Of a stretch of DNA of 23,829 nt, positions 22,098-23,829 are shown one piece after another. Below the pieces are notes generated by a model. It made no database searches. It was not told the origin of the DNA and saw nothing but the letters and a program-made list of their open reading frames with translations. Origin of the DNA: an uncultured Bacilli bacterium (GTDB lineage: Bacteria > Bacillota_I > Bacilli_A > ML615J-28 > CAG-313); assembly GCA_947627685.1 (NCBI GenBank), contig CANQWZ010000012.1:1-23829 (forward strand). The letters run 5' to 3'. Made by a program: the position numbers and the translations under genes. Each line of letters starts with the position of its first letter. Position 1 is the stretch's first letter.

Positions 22098-22200
22098 CGG
22101 TGTAAGGCTTACGATTACATCAAAGCACGATATTCCGCTCGTATACCACACATTATTTACAATGTGGGATGAAACTTGTATATGTATGAAAATCGGAAGA
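22098..22200 (+). ncRNA. L19 leader, autoregulatory mRNA structure
   Basis: About 115 bases lie between the rplS promoter and its binding site AAGGAGAG, much more than other leaders in this window. They are less AT-rich than the surrounding gaps and can form local stems, for example CACATT (22148-22153) with AATGTG (22160-22165). A conserved L19 leader that is thought to bind its own protein is known upstream of rplS in Firmicutes, and the position fits. I did not verify the family consensus base by base. Confidence 0.55.
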
Positions 22201-22215
22201 TAAGGAGAGAAATTT

Positions 22216-22563
22216 ATGAGTCAACAATTAATTAATGCGGTAACAAAAAGTTATATGAAAAATGATGTACCTGAATTCCGCGCTGGTGACACTGTAAGAG
22301 TACACGTAAGAATCAAAGAAGGCGAAAAAGAAAGAATCCAAATTTTTGAAGGCCTTGTAATTTATCGTCATGGTGGAGGTATTAGTTCAACTTTCACCGT
22401 ACGTAAAATGTCTTCAGGAGTAGGAGTTGAAAAAATATTCCCACTTCATTCGCCAATGATTGCTAAAATCGAAGTTGTACGTCTTGGTAAAGTTCGTCGT
22501 GCTAAACTTAGCTATATTCGCTCATTATCAGCTAAAGCAGCTCGTATTAAAGAACGTAGATAG
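22216..22563 (+). CDS. rplS: 50S ribosomal protein L19
   Basis: The 115-residue protein is L19, at the 30S-50S interface. It carries VPEFRAGDTVRVHVRIKEG, RIQIFEGLVIYRHGGG and the C-terminal KVRRAKLSYIRSL, all family features. Length is normal. In many Firmicutes it directly follows trmD; here cvfB and a methyltransferase lie between and the gene has its own promoter, long leader and terminator. Confidence 0.97.
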   Translation: MSQQLINAVTKSYMKNDVPEFRAGDTVRVHVRIKEGEKERIQIFEGLVIYRHGGGISSTFTVRKMSSGVGVEKIFPLHSPMIAKIEVVRLGKVRRAKLSYIRSLSAKAARIKERR

Positions 22564-22579
22564 TTTTATCAAGTTATTT

Positions 22580-22618
22580 AAAATAGTAAATTGTTATAAA
22601 ATAGCAATTTACTATTTT
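22580..22618 (+). terminator. Terminator behind rplS
   Basis: A perfect 14-bp stem, AAAATAGTAAATTG (22580-22593) with CAATTTACTATTTT (22605-22618), and an 11-base loop, followed by a T-rich tail. Confidence 0.85.
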
Positions 22619-22641
22619 ATTTTGTCCCTTTTTCATAAAAG

Positions 22642-22670
22642 TTGCCAAACTTAAACAAGTATGATATAAT
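22642..22670 (+). promoter_or_regulatory. Sigma-A promoter of the two thioredoxin-fold genes
   Basis: TTGCCA (22642-22647), 17 bases and TATAAT (22665-22670). The binding site AAGGTGA (22677-22683) begins seven bases after the -10 box, so the leader is very short. Confidence 0.8.
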
Positions 22671-22687
22671 ATAACTAAGGTGATAAT

Positions 22688-23164
22688 ATGGTTAGAAACA
22701 TAAAAAAATTAAGTGTATTATTTTTAACTATTATTTTTTTAGTAACCCTATCTAGTTGCACCAAAAAAATAGAAGATTATGGGGAAATGGATCGTATTGT
22801 ATATCGTAGCATTTTAACTCAAAAAGCTGATAATTATTTAGTTTTTGTTTATGCTAATGAATGTAGATACTGTGAAGAATTAAAACCCCTTTTATGCGAA
22901 TATGCAACTAAAGCTAAAAAAAATAATAAATACATGCCATTTTTTGTTGTTAATGCTGACAATAAACGTAGTAATAATGGATTAGTAAAAAATGATGATG
23001 AATATGACGATTTTACTAATACTACTGATTATACAGAAATTCATATTGCGACAACACCGGCTTTGATTATTGTTAAAAATGGTAGCGTAAGCAATTTTAT
23101 TTCTAGCAAAAAAACGCAAACTCCAGCATCAGAAATAAGATCATATATTCAAAATTTAATGTAA
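22688..23164 (+). CDS. Thioredoxin-fold lipoprotein with CRYC active site
   Basis: The 158-residue protein has a signal peptide with lipobox LSSC (Cys24), placing it on the outer face of the membrane. The thioredoxin fold shows LVFVYANECRYCEELKPLL with the active-site pair Cys59 and Cys62, strand PFFVVNAD, and the cis-proline strand TTPALIIVKNG (Pro124). The segment 91-117 is an acidic, Asn-rich insertion. It is likely to be a thiol-disulfide oxidoreductase for surface proteins. The next gene, 13 bases downstream, encodes a second thioredoxin-fold protein without the Cys pair. Substrate unknown. Confidence 0.82.
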   Translation: MVRNIKKLSVLFLTIIFLVTLSSCTKKIEDYGEMDRIVYRSILTQKADNYLVFVYANECRYCEELKPLLCEYATKAKKNNKYMPFFVVNADNKRSNNGLVKNDDEYDDFTNTTDYTEIHIATTPALIIVKNGSVSNFISSKKTQTPASEIRSYIQNLM

Positions 23165-23177
23165 TAGGAGAACAAAA

Positions 23178-23678
23178 GTGAAAAAAGTTAAAAATTTAGA
23201 TTTGATTATAATCCTTGTGGTAATTACTATAATTGCGTTAATTACAGCTATATTACTTGCGGTACACCCTTTTAAGATTGATAGTTTCGATAAAGTTGCC
23301 GAAGTAAATATCGATAATTATAAGACAATGAATAAAAATAAAAATCCCTATTTTGTATTTTTATATGATAGGAATGATGAATCATCAAGTGCCGCAATCG
23401 TTAAAGAATGTGTTGTAGCTTATGCTGAATATGCAAGACAACATAATAAAGTACCTAAAATATATGTTATAGAATATAATCAAAATAAAAATATTATTGA
23501 TTCTAGTAATTTCAGTGTTAGTACAACTAATATACCTTGTCTTGTAACCATCACAACTAGTGGTACTGTTAGTAATAAGAAGTATAACATTTATAATATA
23601 TGTAATTATTTAGAAGATTATAGAACTGGCAAGGAAGAAATGCATACTGATGATGATGGCCATGTTCATGTTCATTAA
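23178..23678 (+). CDS. Membrane-anchored thioredoxin-like protein without CxxC, His-rich tail
   Basis: The 166-residue protein has an N-terminal membrane helix (about 8-29) and an external domain resembling its upstream neighbour: NPYFVFLYDRNDESSSAAIV aligns with the active-site strand, but SSSA stands where CxxC should be. The cis-proline strand TTNIPCLVTITTSGTV (Pro120) is kept. The C-terminal DDDGHVHVH carries four His with an additional His156, a plausible Zn or Cu site. The start is GTG at 23178 with AGGAG seven bases upstream. It is probably a diverged paralogue that lost redox activity and acts as a binding partner or metal-linked protein; this is inference. Confidence 0.68.
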   Translation: MKKVKNLDLIIILVVITIIALITAILLAVHPFKIDSFDKVAEVNIDNYKTMNKNKNPYFVFLYDRNDESSSAAIVKECVVAYAEYARQHNKVPKIYVIEYNQNKNIIDSSNFSVSTTNIPCLVTITTSGTVSNKKYNIYNICNYLEDYRTGKEEMHTDDDGHVHVH

Positions 23679-23688
23679 AAAATAAATA

Positions 23689-23727
23689 AAAGAAAACTGT
23701 TTATAAACTAGACAGTTTTCTTTTTTT
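23689..23727 (+). terminator. Terminator behind the thioredoxin-like pair
   Basis: AAAGAAAACTGT (23689-23700) pairs with ACAGTTTTCTTT (23712-23723), an 11-base loop, then T to 23727. Confidence 0.85.
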
Positions 23728-23733
23728 AAAAAT

Positions 23734-23756
23734 AAAAAGCTCTAAAATAATAGAGC
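23734..23756 (-). terminator. Terminator behind the tRNA gene
   Basis: On the minus strand GCTCTA (23756-23751) pairs with TAGAGC (23744-23739), loop of six, followed by a U-run from 23738 to 23734. It follows the tRNA 3' end by about 15 bases. Confidence 0.75.
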
Positions 23757-23771
23757 CCATTTTGTTTAATA

Positions 23772-23829
23772 TGGTGATTCGTACGGGATTCGAACCCGTG
23801 AGTGCATGCGTGAAAGGCATGTGAGTTAA
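23772..23829 (-). tRNA. tRNA-Glu(UUC), 3' part; 5' end beyond the window
   Basis: On the minus strand the sequence ends with an encoded CCA (23774-23772). The T-arm ACGGG-TTCGAAT-CCCGT is perfect. The anticodon stem CATGC/GCATG encloses the loop CTTTCAC, giving anticodon UUC (bases 23814-23812), hence glutamate. The 3' acceptor strand is ACGAATC plus discriminator A. The D-arm and 5' acceptor strand lie past base 23829. Confidence 0.92.

Noticed and set aside
1..23829. CRISPR array, insertion sequence, prophage or defence island
   Set aside because: No spaced direct repeats, transposase, integrase or phage genes were found on reading both strands.

Overview
The window is AT-rich bacterial DNA that uses the standard stop set: UGA ends both nusA and the metal ATPase, and Trp is UGG. 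Gene order and content (rimP-nusA-rnpM-ylxQ-infB-rbfA, RNase J, GerE, YlbD/YlbE, UPF0223, CvfB, an L19 leader) point to a low-GC Firmicute of the class Bacilli, possibly one of the AT-rich Erysipelotrichia/Mollicutes-adjacent lineages. I cannot name the species. Coding density is high and no stretch over 300 bases lacks a gene. I see no transposase, CRISPR array, integrase or phage gene.

Layout. 1-7012 (+) is a translation/transcription operon from rimP to rbfA, with uvrC directly behind it. 7061-8932 (+) is a tight three-gene unit: a GerE-like regulator, a DEDDh exonuclease with an extra N-terminal domain, and a Cys-rich membrane protein of unknown function. 8985-10703 (-) is RNase J. 10862-12411 (+) is a HAD phosphatase plus exonuclease III. 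12542-13856 (-) is an orphan lipoprotein plus peptide deformylase. 13970-15454 is a cluster of small genes on both strands that looks like a spore-coat island: a 49-aa YjcZ-type membrane peptide, a UPF0223 protein, an Asn/Tyr/Pro-rich coiled-coil protein, and the YlbD-YlbE pair. 15537-20276 (+) is rpsP-khpA, then a Zn/Cd/Pb-type P-ATPase, rimM, trmD and a rhodanese-like lipoprotein. 20301-21155 (-) is cvfB. 21294-23678 (+) is a methyltransferase, rplS behind an L19-type leader, and two thioredoxin-fold proteins of the cell surface. The window ends inside a tRNA-Glu on the minus strand.

The most interesting signal is a possible late-sporulation layer. The GerE-like gene, the YjcZ-like gene and the coiled-coil coat-like gene all carry upstream the same element, AC-N16-CATAnnnTA, which fits the promoter pattern recognised by Bacillus sigma-K. 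Together with YlbD/YlbE this suggests a spore former, or a recent descendant of one. It would also place an unnamed nuclease and a Cys-rich membrane protein in the late mother-cell programme. A second theme is the placing of envelope genes inside conserved ribosomal gene order: a metal efflux ATPase and a catalytic-Cys-less rhodanese lipoprotein bracket rimM-trmD with 10-14 base overlaps, and two thioredoxin-fold surface proteins follow rplS.
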